Shown: positions 50,958-60,251 of the stretch, piece by piece
Numbering within the stretch: the first letter of the stretch is position 1
How the letters are laid out: each line of letters starts with the position of its first letter
Assembly: GCA_964370775.1 (NCBI GenBank)
Contig: CAYJKT010000008.1
Span: 33,613 to 97,612 of the forward strand
Direction of reading: 5' to 3'
Origin: SIG603 sp964370775
Lineage (GTDB): Bacteria > Bacillota > Clostridia > Oscillospirales > Acutalibacteraceae
Length of the DNA stretch: 64,000 bases
Made by a program: the position numbers and the translations under genes
The notes under the pieces: generated by a model
Told to the model about the DNA's origin: nothing
The model's database searches: none
What the model saw: the letters and a program-made list of their open reading frames with translations, nothing else

Positions 50958-51620
50958 ATGGAGTTTAAAATTAATCTTACAAAAATTGCAAATTCACTAA
51001 TAAAAAAAGCGTGGATAATTTTAGTAGCAGTTGTAGTAACAGGTGTGCTTTCTATGTATATTATTGATGAAAATCAGCCTAATATGTACAGCACAGAGAC
51101 AACGATATATGCGGCTTCTGAAAATTCCTACGCTGACTCTTTAGAGGGTATAAGAGTTTTAGATGATTATGTAGGTATTGTTCAAAGCTATAAAGTGGCA
51201 GTAAAAGCTGCTGAGATTTTAGAAAATACTATAACACCTGAAGAAATTCAATCAATGATAAGCGCTTACATTATTCCTGACTCAAACATTATAACTATCA
51301 CAGCTATGTCACAAGACACAGAAATGTTAATTAGTGTTTCAAATGCAGTAGCAGAAGCTTTTGTTGAAGAAGGTAACTCAATAACAGTGACTGGAAGCAT
51401 ACAAGTTTTGGATCAAGCTAGAGATTATAGAATAATATATAATGCAGTAACAGAAGCATGGACAAACAGAATAATAATGGTAGCTGGCGTAGGCTTATTT
51501 TTGGCAGCTATATTTGTATGTTTTTCTATAGTAGATTCAAGAGTTATGTTTAAAGATGAAGCTACATTAGACGGAAAATTAGAACTTTTAGGAGTTATAC
51601 CTGATAAGAAAAAAATATAA
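50958..51620 (+). CDS. Wzz/CapA-like polysaccharide chain-length regulator
   Basis: A 220-residue protein with two transmembrane helices (about 17-37 and 173-193) around an extracellular loop, the layout of CpsC/CapA co-polymerases in Gram-positives. The cytoplasmic tail after the second helix (LELLGVIPDKKK) is typical of the partner of a BY-kinase. ATG 50958 has GGAG seven bases upstream; the ATG at 50940 has no ribosome site. The kinase-like gene follows after a few bases. Confidence 0.85.
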   Translation: MEFKINLTKIANSLIKKAWIILVAVVVTGVLSMYIIDENQPNMYSTETTIYAASENSYADSLEGIRVLDDYVGIVQSYKVAVKAAEILENTITPEEIQSMISAYIIPDSNIITITAMSQDTEMLISVSNAVAEAFVEEGNSITVTGSIQVLDQARDYRIIYNAVTEAWTNRIIMVAGVGLFLAAIFVCFSIVDSRVMFKDEATLDGKLELLGVIPDKKKI

Positions 51621-51632
51621 GGAGTTTTGAAT

Positions 51633-52334
51633 ATGCAAAGAATAAACGTAGATATTTATAAAGAAAAAAAACAAAGCGTTACAGATGCTTATGAGCGTCT
51701 AGTAGCAAAACTTCCTTATCTAAAATCAATAAATGGTAAGAAAGTTTTCACTATAACAGGGTGTGAGCCTGGTGTTGGTGCAACTAACATAGCTATTAAT
51801 GCTGCTATTGCACTATCTGAAATGGGATATAAAACATTGTTTGTAGACGCAGATTTAAGAAAAAAACCAGAGGCAAAAAGGTTGAGTGGTTTGTACAAAA
51901 CAGGTTTAGTAGAAGTTATTCTGGGTGTGTCAGAGTATGATGAAGTGCTATGCAGTACTGAGTTTGAAAACTTGTATTGTATGTTTAGTGGTAAACAAAG
52001 CGAAAATCCTATCAATATAATTAGTTCAGATAAATTTGATATGTTTATTGAGTTGGTAGAATCTAGGTTTGATTATGTTATTATAGATAGCCCTGCGATT
52101 AGCACAACAATTGATGCAGGAGTTATAGCGTCTAAAACAGCAGGAGCTGTTATGGTTTTGGGTTATGGAGTAACAAAAAAGAAAAGCATTGAATTTGCTG
52201 AAAAAGAGTTAGAGCAAACACAAAGCAAACTTTTGGGTGTTGTTTTGAATAAGGTAGAGAAAAAGCAATATAAGAGATTTTTAGCTAATTTCGATTACTA
52301 TATTCCTAAGTTAAACGGAAAGAAGACTAAATAA
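51633..52334 (+). CDS. CpsD/CapB family ATPase (BY-kinase-like) lacking the P-loop lysine
   Basis: A 233-residue protein of the CpsD/Wze tyrosine-autokinase fold that normally regulates polysaccharide polymerisation and export. Walker A' LFVDADLRKKP (70-79) and Walker B VIIDSPA are normal. The P-loop, usually EPGEGKST, reads EPGVGATN (45-52), so the ATP-binding Lys is Ala50. The C-terminal tyrosine cluster is sparse (QYKRFLANFDYY). It may be a regulatory, non-phosphorylating version. ATG 51633 has AAGGAG eight bases upstream. Confidence 0.85.
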   Translation: MQRINVDIYKEKKQSVTDAYERLVAKLPYLKSINGKKVFTITGCEPGVGATNIAINAAIALSEMGYKTLFVDADLRKKPEAKRLSGLYKTGLVEVILGVSEYDEVLCSTEFENLYCMFSGKQSENPINIISSDKFDMFIELVESRFDYVIIDSPAISTTIDAGVIASKTAGAVMVLGYGVTKKKSIEFAEKELEQTQSKLLGVVLNKVEKKQYKRFLANFDYYIPKLNGKKTK

Positions 52335-52358
52335 AAATAAATGATAAGAGGGTAATTA

Positions 52359-53462
52359 ATGAAAATCAAGGTTATTACACGTCATGCTATTTCAAATTAT
52401 GGTTCACTGCTACAAACACTGGCTACTCAAAAAGTTCTAGAAAACTTAGGAAATGATGTAGAGATTATAGACTATGTTAGAACTGATGAAGAAACCAAAA
52501 ATCTAACAAAGTTATATATTAGTAAATCTGTGTGGAATAACAACATAGTTAAGAAAATGGTCTACTATGTTTTAAGACATCCAGCAGAGCTTTATTCTGG
52601 TAAAAAATTTGCCATAATGAGAGATAAATATATTAAAATGACTAAGCATTGCTCTACTGCTAGTGAGGTTAAAGCTGAAACAAAAGGAACAGATATATTT
52701 GTTACAGGTAGCGATCAAGTGTGGGGTGCGATTGGAAATGATGATTATGACCCTGCTTATTATTTAGATTTCGTCAATGATAAAAGTAAATGTATTTCGT
52801 ATGCAGCAAGCTTTGGAAAAACTGCATTAGGCGATATACCTGAACAAACATTAACGGGTCTTTTAGATAACTATCACTCGATTTCAGTAAGAGAGGATAG
52901 TGCTAAAGATATTATTAAGTCTTTAGGATTTGATAATGTATCTCAAGTAATTGACCCAACTTTATTGTTAAACAAAAATGATTGGTCAAAAATTATCGAA
53001 ACAGAGCCAACAGGTGAATATGTTTTGGTTTATCAATTACATAGAAACCCAGAAATGAACAAATATGTAGAAGAATTTGCTAAAAAGAAAAACTTACCAC
53101 TTATTAGAGTTACAGCTTCTCCACATCAACTAGCCAGAAGTGGTAAAACGGTGTTGCTACCTGATTTAGGTGGATTTTTAGGATACATAAAAAATGCAAA
53201 ATATATGATAACTGATTCATTCCACGGAACAGCTTTTGCTATAAATTTTGGAGTTCAGTTTATTAATATAAGCCCTGGTTTAACTGCTACAAGAAATTTA
53301 AGCATTTTAAATTTAACAGGATTAAGAGACAGAATGCTAAAAGATTATAACGATTTTAATATATTTGATAATCAAATTGATTATTCTGTAGTTGATAGTA
53401 TTATAGATAACGAAAGAAAAAAATCACTTGCTTGGCTAGAAAACACATTGAAAGGCTTATGA
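52359..53462 (+). CDS. Polysaccharide pyruvyl transferase family protein
   Basis: A 367-residue protein of the PS_pyruv_trans family, which adds pyruvate ketals to surface sugars. Family features: N-terminal HAISNYGSLLQTLATQKVL, TGSDQVWG near 118, SYAASFGKT, ISVREDSA and the C-terminal TDSFHGTAFAINFGVQF. The GSDQVW variant is common in clostridial loci beside FrhB-type proteins, as here. The product may be pyruvylated glycan, though transfer of other groups has been proposed. It is in the same operon as the Wzz-like gene. Confidence 0.85.
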   Translation: MKIKVITRHAISNYGSLLQTLATQKVLENLGNDVEIIDYVRTDEETKNLTKLYISKSVWNNNIVKKMVYYVLRHPAELYSGKKFAIMRDKYIKMTKHCSTASEVKAETKGTDIFVTGSDQVWGAIGNDDYDPAYYLDFVNDKSKCISYAASFGKTALGDIPEQTLTGLLDNYHSISVREDSAKDIIKSLGFDNVSQVIDPTLLLNKNDWSKIIETEPTGEYVLVYQLHRNPEMNKYVEEFAKKKNLPLIRVTASPHQLARSGKTVLLPDLGGFLGYIKNAKYMITDSFHGTAFAINFGVQFINISPGLTATRNLSILNLTGLRDRMLKDYNDFNIFDNQIDYSVVDSIIDNERKKSLAWLENTLKGL

Positions 53463-53463
53463 A

Positions 53464-54639
53464 ATGATGCAAAATAATATTGATAAAGAAAATAAGTCGT
53501 TTTGCACAGGTTGCAGAGCATGCGAGCAAGTTTGTCCTAAAAAATCAATATCATTTACAGAAGATGAAGAGGGATTTTTAATTCCAAAGGTTGATAAAAC
53601 TACTTGCATAGACTGTGGAATATGTGTGAAAAAATGTCATGGATTAAATGAAAACAAGTTCATTTTAGATGATGTTAAGGTTTATGCTGCTAAGAGCAAG
53701 AATACTGAAATGATTAAAAAAAGTACATCAGGAGGTATTTTTGGTTTACTTGCTGATGATGTATTAAATGACGGTGGTGTAGTTTTCGGTTGTGCTTGGA
53801 CAGATAAATTACAGGCAAGACACGTGCAAATTAATAATAAACAAGATTTAATTAAGCTACACGGTTCAAAATATGTTCAAAGTGATACTGGCGACACTTT
53901 TTCACAGGTTAAAAAGTTGTTGTTAGAGAACAAAAAAGTGCTTTACAGTGGGACTTCATGTCAGATAGCAGGCTTAAAATATTTTTTAGGCAAAGAATAC
54001 GATAATCTTCTAACAGTAGATGTAATATGTCATGGTGTGCCAAGTCAGGTGCTTTTAGATAAATATGTTGATTGGATAGAACAGAAGTATAATAAAGAAC
54101 TACAATCATTAAATTTTAGATCAAAAAATCATTCAACATGGGGATTAGCTCAAGAATGTGAGTTTGATTTCGGTAAAAAAAAGATATACAAAATGGGTAT
54201 GCTAGAACCGTATTATTCTTCATTTATTAAAGGCGATTTAAGTCGTAATTGTTGTTATGAGTGTAAATATGCAAATAAATATAAACTTTCAGATATTACA
54301 TTAGGAGATTATTGGGGTATAGAGAAAATACATCCAGATTTTTTTGACCATGCAGGAATATCGGTTATTATGGTTAACTCAGATAAAGGTGCACGGTATA
54401 TTAATGGTATATCAAGCTACATAGAGAAAATTAACTCAAAATATGAAGACGCAGCTATATTTAATAAAAACTTGAACGGTGTAACTCCTAGAGGAAACAG
54501 GAGAAGTATTGTATATAAGAATATTGATAGTGTGGATAATAAAGAGCTTTTTGAAAGACGTTTGAAAGTCGGATTGCAACTTAGACGTAGAATCATTAAT
54601 ATGATTCCTTGCAAAATTAAAGTGATGATAAAAAACTAA
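53464..54639 (+). CDS. Iron-sulfur FrhB/FdhB C-terminal domain protein (F420 hydrogenase beta-like)
   Basis: A 391-residue protein with an N-terminal ferredoxin-like pair of [4Fe-4S] motifs (CTGCRACEQVCP at 14-25 and CIDCGICVKKC at 48-58) and a FrhB-type flavin domain with KSTSGGIFGLLADDV, YSGTSCQIAGLKYFL and VICHGVPSQ. A CCYECKYANKYKLSDITLGDYWG segment adds further cysteines. In polysaccharide loci such proteins follow a pyruvyl-transferase-family gene; a redox step on a sugar or pyruvyl donor is inferred, not shown. A single base separates it from the previous gene. Confidence 0.85.
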   Translation: MMQNNIDKENKSFCTGCRACEQVCPKKSISFTEDEEGFLIPKVDKTTCIDCGICVKKCHGLNENKFILDDVKVYAAKSKNTEMIKKSTSGGIFGLLADDVLNDGGVVFGCAWTDKLQARHVQINNKQDLIKLHGSKYVQSDTGDTFSQVKKLLLENKKVLYSGTSCQIAGLKYFLGKEYDNLLTVDVICHGVPSQVLLDKYVDWIEQKYNKELQSLNFRSKNHSTWGLAQECEFDFGKKKIYKMGMLEPYYSSFIKGDLSRNCCYECKYANKYKLSDITLGDYWGIEKIHPDFFDHAGISVIMVNSDKGARYINGISSYIEKINSKYEDAAIFNKNLNGVTPRGNRRSIVYKNIDSVDNKELFERRLKVGLQLRRRIINMIPCKIKVMIKN

Positions 54640-54657
54640 CTGTATAGTGAGGTAAAA

Positions 54658-55650
54658 ATGGATATTAGCTTTGTTGTTCCGGTGTATAATACCGAAGTAG
54701 AAAAATTAATTAGATGTTTTGATTCGATACATAAAATTGATGAAGATATTTCTTACGAAGCTTTAATTGTAGATGATGGTTCTAAAAGCGAAATAGCGAA
54801 GTTTTGCGAACACTATTGTGAAAAAAATATTAGATTTAAATATGTTCGTAAAAATAATGGTGGAGTTAGCTCTGCTAGAAACATGGGAATTAGAAATGCT
54901 AATGCAGATTATATTTTTTTCATTGACTCTGATGATGAGATACAGGGAGAGTTGATAAAAAAAGAATATTTTGAAAATAAAAGTGACTTTATTCTTTTTA
55001 ACCTAACAAGTATAGTAAATGGAGAAAAAATAGAGCACCGTGTAGTTGAGACAAGCGGTGAAATTACGTATAAGAGTGTTTTAAACAAAACTATAGGTAA
55101 CTTGATTGTACATGCGCCAGTTGGAAGGCTATATAAAAAAGAAATTTTGATTGAAAACAACTTGTTGTTTGATGAAAGTATGATATCTGGTGAAGATTTA
55201 CTGTTTAATATTAACTTCTTATTTCTAAAACCAAGTATAAAATATATAAATAAGAGTATTTATACATACCACATGTTTTTAGATACTTATGGAAATCGTA
55301 TACGTAGTAAACCGTTGGTTTATATAGATAATTTTAAAAAGACATATTTAATTAGAAAAAAAGTGATAGATGATTTATTTTATGATACTAAGGTTGAAAG
55401 GTACAGAGAGCTATACGGATATGTAATTAGTGTTATTTTCACGTTTTGCATGTGTGTAGGAAAAAGAGAAAATAAAAGTAGTGAAGTGCGCAAAAAAATA
55501 GCGTACTTTATAAAAGAAATAGACGACAACATTGAAGTGAACAGTTTTGGTATTGGTAATAGAATAAAGTACAAATGTATAAAAAATAATTATTGGACAC
55601 TAATATACTTGTTATCGCTAGCCAGAAAAATAGCAATGTCATCTAAGTAG
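54658..55650 (+). CDS. Family 2 glycosyltransferase
   Basis: A 330-residue GT-A enzyme. The start is classic: DISFVVPVYNTEVEKLIRCFDSI, then YEALIVDDGSK, GGVSSARNMGIRNANADYIFFIDSDDEI with the DxD metal site. The C-terminal half is helical with a short hydrophobic stretch (ISVIFTFCMCVG). It most probably adds a sugar to the lipid-linked repeat unit begun by the glycosylphosphotransferase. Sugar unknown. Confidence 0.92.
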   Translation: MDISFVVPVYNTEVEKLIRCFDSIHKIDEDISYEALIVDDGSKSEIAKFCEHYCEKNIRFKYVRKNNGGVSSARNMGIRNANADYIFFIDSDDEIQGELIKKEYFENKSDFILFNLTSIVNGEKIEHRVVETSGEITYKSVLNKTIGNLIVHAPVGRLYKKEILIENNLLFDESMISGEDLLFNINFLFLKPSIKYINKSIYTYHMFLDTYGNRIRSKPLVYIDNFKKTYLIRKKVIDDLFYDTKVERYRELYGYVISVIFTFCMCVGKRENKSSEVRKKIAYFIKEIDDNIEVNSFGIGNRIKYKCIKNNYWTLIYLLSLARKIAMSSK

Positions 55651-55675
55651 AATTACATTTTAGAAAGGAAATGAT

Positions 55676-56875
55676 ATGCAGACAAATTATAAAATAAGTA
55701 GTTTCAGTAAACTGTTTTTTCTGTTTGGAAATCTGATGTTTGTGCTGAATGTGTTTAGTCCTTCTGGCATATTAAGCGCACTGTATTTGGGTAGTACAGT
55801 TCTATATGGCGTTGTAATGATTGCGTTATTAGCTATTGAAAAAAGAGGAAATATAAATTTTAACAAAGTTAATTTTGGTAACGAGTTTGTAAAATTATTT
55901 GCAGTTGTTGTAGTTTTCTTCGTAATTTCTATAGCTGAACAAGCTGTTAATAATGATTTTAATACATACTTAATAACTAATTTAATATATTTACTTGTTC
56001 CTATGATTACGGTATTTGGAATAGCGATTGCAGATGCAGAAGACTATATGTTTTATGTATATGTAATAATTATTAGAACAACATTGGAATTCCTGTCTAC
56101 AGCAGGACAATTTTTAACACCTGAATATATATTAGCAATATCATGGAGCGATACTAACTCGGCTGCAACTGAATCAGGCAATGCACATGCATTTTTCTTT
56201 ATAACTTTAGGTTTATTGTACTTAAATAGAAAAAAACTGGCAGTAGTCACAACTCTTTTGTGCTTGTTGAGTTTCAAGAGATTTTCAATGCTTGCAGTAA
56301 TTGCTATTTGGGTGGTTTTTTGGTTTTTACCTAAAAAAGAAGTAAACAAGACAATAGTTATGTTAGCGAAAATTGCTTTTATCGTGATGCCGTTATTGTT
56401 AGCATTACTGTATTCTGATACAGGTGAACAGTGGTTTTATCAGACATTTAATATAGATTTGAATGATTTTACATCACATAGATATAGCATGACTGTTGAA
56501 GTTATGGATTATTTTGATGGAAACTATAATGGATATGGAACGATAAGAAATTATTACGAGACAAAAAGCAGTTACTATGCTAAGTTACATTCCATTCACT
56601 GTGATTGGTTGGTTATATATTTAGAATGTACTATCATAGGAGTAGCAGTGTTTGCTAACAATATAATAGATGTAGTGAAGAAAAATTGGTTTATCTTTAT
56701 TATGGGAATGTATATGTTTGTGGAGTTAATGATATCTAATTTCCTTACAATACACAAAGATTGGACCACACTCTATTTATTTGCGTTTATTGCTAGCTAC
56801 GTAGCAGCAAACCCAAACACAAAAAACAATTTAAAAATAAGTAATAAATATATAAAAATAAAGTGTACAAGATGA
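55676..56875 (+). CDS. Polytopic membrane protein, likely polysaccharide polymerase/O-antigen ligase type
   Basis: A 399-residue protein with 10 or more predicted transmembrane helices and a larger outside loop (about 240-315, ending in HSIHCDWLVIYLECTIIG). Topology, a late His/Asp-containing loop and position in the locus fit a Wzy-type polymerase or O-antigen ligase, families with little sequence conservation. No flippase is seen in the window, so a Wzx would have to be elsewhere, possibly the MATE protein at 36 kb, which is unproved. Confidence 0.65.
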   Translation: MQTNYKISSFSKLFFLFGNLMFVLNVFSPSGILSALYLGSTVLYGVVMIALLAIEKRGNINFNKVNFGNEFVKLFAVVVVFFVISIAEQAVNNDFNTYLITNLIYLLVPMITVFGIAIADAEDYMFYVYVIIIRTTLEFLSTAGQFLTPEYILAISWSDTNSAATESGNAHAFFFITLGLLYLNRKKLAVVTTLLCLLSFKRFSMLAVIAIWVVFWFLPKKEVNKTIVMLAKIAFIVMPLLLALLYSDTGEQWFYQTFNIDLNDFTSHRYSMTVEVMDYFDGNYNGYGTIRNYYETKSSYYAKLHSIHCDWLVIYLECTIIGVAVFANNIIDVVKKNWFIFIMGMYMFVELMISNFLTIHKDWTTLYLFAFIASYVAANPNTKNNLKISNKYIKIKCTR

Positions 56876-57025
56876 ACAGATATAAGAAATTTACATATAT
56901 TAATATAATAGAAAAATAAAAATCATGTGCAATATTAATTTATTATTAATATTAAACTTAATTAGTGGAAAAAAGCAATAATATTTTGACAAAATTATAG
57001 AAAATATAGAGTTAATATGCTTTAA

Positions 57026-57035
57026 TTGTTAACAA
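57026..57035. promoter_or_regulatory. TTGTTAACAA palindrome before the surface-protein promoter
   Basis: Perfect 10-bp palindrome ending four bases upstream of the -35 box. Its centre is 9.5 bases from the -35 box, against 19.5 at the thioredoxin-fold gene: one helical turn of difference. Confidence 0.5.
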
Positions 57036-57039
57036 TGTA

Positions 57040-57068
57040 TTGACACAATGTGAATATAATGATATAAT
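57040..57068 (+). promoter_or_regulatory. Sigma-A promoter of the surface-protein gene
   Basis: TTGACA (57040-57045), 17 bases, TATAAT (57063-57068). Confidence 0.85.
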
Positions 57069-57119
57069 ATTGTAAAATGTATAGTCAAGTTAATAAAATC
57101 GATGAGGAAGGAAATTAAA

Positions 57120-60029
57120 ATGAAAAAATTTGTAAGCTCTTTAATGGTATTATGTCTCTTAATGTCTATATCAACTGCAACTATATACGCAGATGAAGTA
57201 TACACAGAAGAAGCAGATCCTAGCTTAGTTACAGTTCCAGATGATGAGATTGAAGAAATAAATCCAACATACTCAGCTGAAACAGTGACAATTGAGGAAG
57301 AAGAAGTACCTTTATTTAGAGGATTCTTTGGTTGGTTCTCAAATGTGTTTGAGTCTTTTGATAGCTGGTTTAGTCCAGCAGCACCAACACCAACACCAAC
57401 TCCAGTTCCAACAGCTAAACCAACACCAGAGCCAACTCCTACACCAACTCCTACACCAGCACCAACACCAACACCAACTCCGATGCCAACACCAACACCA
57501 ATACCGACACCGGAACCAACTCCATATCCAACACCGGGACCTACACCAACACCAACTCCGATGCCTACTGAGGGTCCAACACCAACACCAACACCAACTC
57601 CAGAGCCAACACCGGTACCAACACCTGCTCCGTTAGTTTTTGATAATGTTGAGAGTATGGTAAGTACAGATGCAGATTCATTTGCAGGATATGCTACTGT
57701 TTCCACTAGAGGCTTTTATCAAGTAGATGACTTAGGTGGCTCAACATATAGTTTACAAACTAGCGGTACACCAGATGATATGACAGTATTCCAAATTTCA
57801 AATAATTTGTATGCTCACTTAGTGATTACTGATGAAATGAATGTTATGCAGTTTGGTGCAGTAAATATTCCTGACATGAAAAGCTATGATTACAATGACG
57901 CTGACTTAGAGAGTAATGAACAAATAAGATTGGCGATAGAAAAAACTCCATCTGTATTATCATTTCCACAAAATGGATCATTCTTGGTTAGAGAATATTT
58001 AAAAGTTCAAAAAAATGGATTTACTATGTATGGAAATGGATCTTCTTTATATGTAGATGATGCATTTAGATATTATGCAGAAGATAGTCAAGTAGGTTTA
58101 TTAACAATTACTAATTCAAGCAACATTAATATACAAGGTTTAAATGTAAACAATTCGTTACAAACAAAATTACTTTATAGTAATAGCGATGGATTGTATA
58201 CTCATGTTAGAGTATACAAAACAAATGATTTGCTAATAAAAGATTGTAATTTTGTAGGTCCTGGTCCTGCACTAGTAGGTTATACAGATTCAATGGTTGT
58301 TCACACTTCGCCTGAATTTTATGCAAATTTAGACGTATATGAGTTTAATAACATAGATCTATTTTCTGGATGGAAAAATGTAACTATTGATAATTGTGGA
58401 TTATATCTGAATAACGACGGTACTGTAGGTGCTTCACTTATGGTTAGAGATATTTGGGCTCAAGGCGCAACAGGATTAGATTTCACAAATAATACACTAG
58501 TGAAAGTAACTCATGACGAAGTTATTTCTATTGGTATGATGAACGCAGCTCTAACAGACCTCAATATATCTAGCAACTTCATCAAAACAATGGATGGAGA
58601 AAAATCCTCTAGTAATGTAGGTATGGTTTTAGGTACAAGTAATGTTGCTAGCCCAGTTTCAGGACTAAGTATTACTAACAATACAATGGAACTACAAGCG
58701 ACATTAAGAGCTATAAATATAGAACAAATGTCATCAGATATGGTTTTTTCAGGTAATAATATAACCGTAACAATGGGGACTAATTATGCAGGTGAAAACT
58801 ATCAAGTAACTGCAATTACAGCAGATAATTCTGAGACAATAAATTTAGAAAACAATGTAATTAATATTGATAGCCCAGACGATAAACAAGTAAATAATGT
58901 TTTAAGTGGTAACTTTAATGCGGTTAACAACAATATTAATATCGATGGTAAACTTAAAAACACAGTCTTCCACCAAGTAACAAACGCTACTGGAAATACA
59001 ATTAATGCAAATAGCGATATTAAAATGTTAACATATAACATGGATACATTTACAAATAATAATGTTAACGTTGGTGGTAGTATAGAAGTTTTCTTAAGAT
59101 TATACAATGTTAATATTGAGAGTGATTATGACTACACAGGAAATATAGTTGACACAAATACTCAAACTGGTAGTTCAGGCATTCCATCATCTACTTTGAT
59201 TATGATGACAAATGTTAATGTAAATGAACAAGCATCAATCGATATGACTGATATGGTAGTTGATTCAGATAAATCAGCAAAAGACATGCTATTTATTTAC
59301 TCAGGTCAAATTAATGTACCTGATATAATCCCACCATCACCATCAGTTTCTCCATCAGTTTCTCCAGATGCTTCACCATCAGCAGTTCCATCTCCTTCTC
59401 CAGAAGCAACAGATGAGCCAACAGCTGAACCATCAATTACTCCAGAAGCAACAGCAGAGGCAGAATCTTCAGAAGAAACATCTTCAGAGAGCGAAGCTAC
59501 AGAAGAACCAGCTCCAACAACTACAGAACCTGAATCTTCGGCAGAAGAGTCAAGCTCAGAAGTAGCAGGAACTGAGTCTTCAGAAGAAAGCTCAGAGGCA
59601 GTAAGCAGTGAGGCTGAGGTAACTCCAGAACCAACAGAAGAAATTCCTGTTGTTGAGGAAGCAGCGCCTGCACCTCAAGCAGAAGTACCAGCTGACACAA
59701 CTGAAGAAACAGTAGTTTTAACTGACTCAGAAATACCACAAGGTGCTACACCAACAGCGATTAGTGGATTTACAATGATAATTCCATCAAGTGTTTCTGA
59801 TCACTATAATAAAACATGGGGTCTAACAGCTGCAAAACACGTTGTTCTACCAGAAAATGATCCTAACTACGTTCCAGACGGAGATACTCCTACAGGAGAT
59901 ACTCTATATCCATTCCAACCTATCTATGCAGTAATGCTTGCTACAATGATGATTATATTCATCTCTGCAGTGGTAATAGTTGTTTACACAGTAAAGAAAA
60001 GAGTAAACCCAACTTCTGACAAAAAATAA
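57120..60029 (+). CDS. Large surface protein: Pro-Thr repeat, parallel beta-helix, C-terminal anchor
   Basis: A 969-residue secreted protein. Signal peptide 1-24 (cleaved after IYA). A Pro-Thr-rich tract of about 80 residues (87-170, mostly TPTP units) follows, then a region of parallel beta-helix repeats (about 270-720), typical of pectate-lyase-like and phage-tailspike-like glycan binders or lyases. A Ser/Glu/Pro-rich stalk (735-870) and a C-terminal transmembrane helix (about 935-958) with basic stop end it. No LPxTG is seen; a PTGD lies before the helix. It closes the polysaccharide locus and may bind or trim the polymer. ATG 57120 has AAGGA upstream; that at 57102 has no site. Confidence 0.78.
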   Translation: MKKFVSSLMVLCLLMSISTATIYADEVYTEEADPSLVTVPDDEIEEINPTYSAETVTIEEEEVPLFRGFFGWFSNVFESFDSWFSPAAPTPTPTPVPTAKPTPEPTPTPTPTPAPTPTPTPMPTPTPIPTPEPTPYPTPGPTPTPTPMPTEGPTPTPTPTPEPTPVPTPAPLVFDNVESMVSTDADSFAGYATVSTRGFYQVDDLGGSTYSLQTSGTPDDMTVFQISNNLYAHLVITDEMNVMQFGAVNIPDMKSYDYNDADLESNEQIRLAIEKTPSVLSFPQNGSFLVREYLKVQKNGFTMYGNGSSLYVDDAFRYYAEDSQVGLLTITNSSNINIQGLNVNNSLQTKLLYSNSDGLYTHVRVYKTNDLLIKDCNFVGPGPALVGYTDSMVVHTSPEFYANLDVYEFNNIDLFSGWKNVTIDNCGLYLNNDGTVGASLMVRDIWAQGATGLDFTNNTLVKVTHDEVISIGMMNAALTDLNISSNFIKTMDGEKSSSNVGMVLGTSNVASPVSGLSITNNTMELQATLRAINIEQMSSDMVFSGNNITVTMGTNYAGENYQVTAITADNSETINLENNVINIDSPDDKQVNNVLSGNFNAVNNNINIDGKLKNTVFHQVTNATGNTINANSDIKMLTYNMDTFTNNNVNVGGSIEVFLRLYNVNIESDYDYTGNIVDTNTQTGSSGIPSSTLIMMTNVNVNEQASIDMTDMVVDSDKSAKDMLFIYSGQINVPDIIPPSPSVSPSVSPDASPSAVPSPSPEATDEPTAEPSITPEATAEAESSEETSSESEATEEPAPTTTEPESSAEESSSEVAGTESSEESSEAVSSEAEVTPEPTEEIPVVEEAAPAPQAEVPADTTEETVVLTDSEIPQGATPTAISGFTMIIPSSVSDHYNKTWGLTAAKHVVLPENDPNYVPDGDTPTGDTLYPFQPIYAVMLATMMIIFISAVVIVVYTVKKRVNPTSDKK
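57379..57630 (+). repeat. Pro-Thr coding repeat
   Basis: Degenerate CCAACACCAACW-type triplet-pair repeats encoding the Pro-Thr tract of the surface protein. On the other strand it yields a spurious Gly-Val open frame. Confidence 0.85.
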
Positions 60030-60088
60030 GAGCGAATAGGTATAAAAAGTAAATAGTTTAGTAACGAGACATAAATAGTTACAAAATA

Positions 60089-60117
60089 GCGAGCTACCCA
60101 GTTGGGTGGCTCGCTTT
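60089..60117 (+). terminator. Terminator after the surface-protein gene
   Basis: GCGAGC-t-ACCC, loop AGTT, GGGT-g-GCTCGC then TTT (60089-60117). Strong stem, short T-run. Confidence 0.65.
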
Positions 60118-60176
60118 GCCATTATATATAAGTAGATAACTACTAAAAACTAAAATATTTGATAAATAAAAAATAT

Positions 60177-60206
60177 AAATGGTGAGCCTCATTGAACTCA
60201 CCATTT
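60177..60206 (-). terminator. Terminator after the DUF378 gene
   Basis: AAATGGTGAG (60177-60186) pairs with CTCACCATTT (60197-60206). In the minus direction it runs into ATATTTTTTATTT. Confidence 0.8.
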
Positions 60207-60251
60207 AAACTTTGTTATAACTATAAAATCATATTCGTCATGCATATTTAC

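Noticed and set aside
57379..57630. CRISPR-like repeat array
   Set aside because: Period is 6-12 bases with in-frame coding of Pro-Thr; there are no spacers.
57029..57706. Minus-strand open frame encoding Gly-Val repeats
   Set aside because: It is the exact antisense of the Pro-Thr coding repeat of the surface protein, with no ribosome site; low-complexity shadow.
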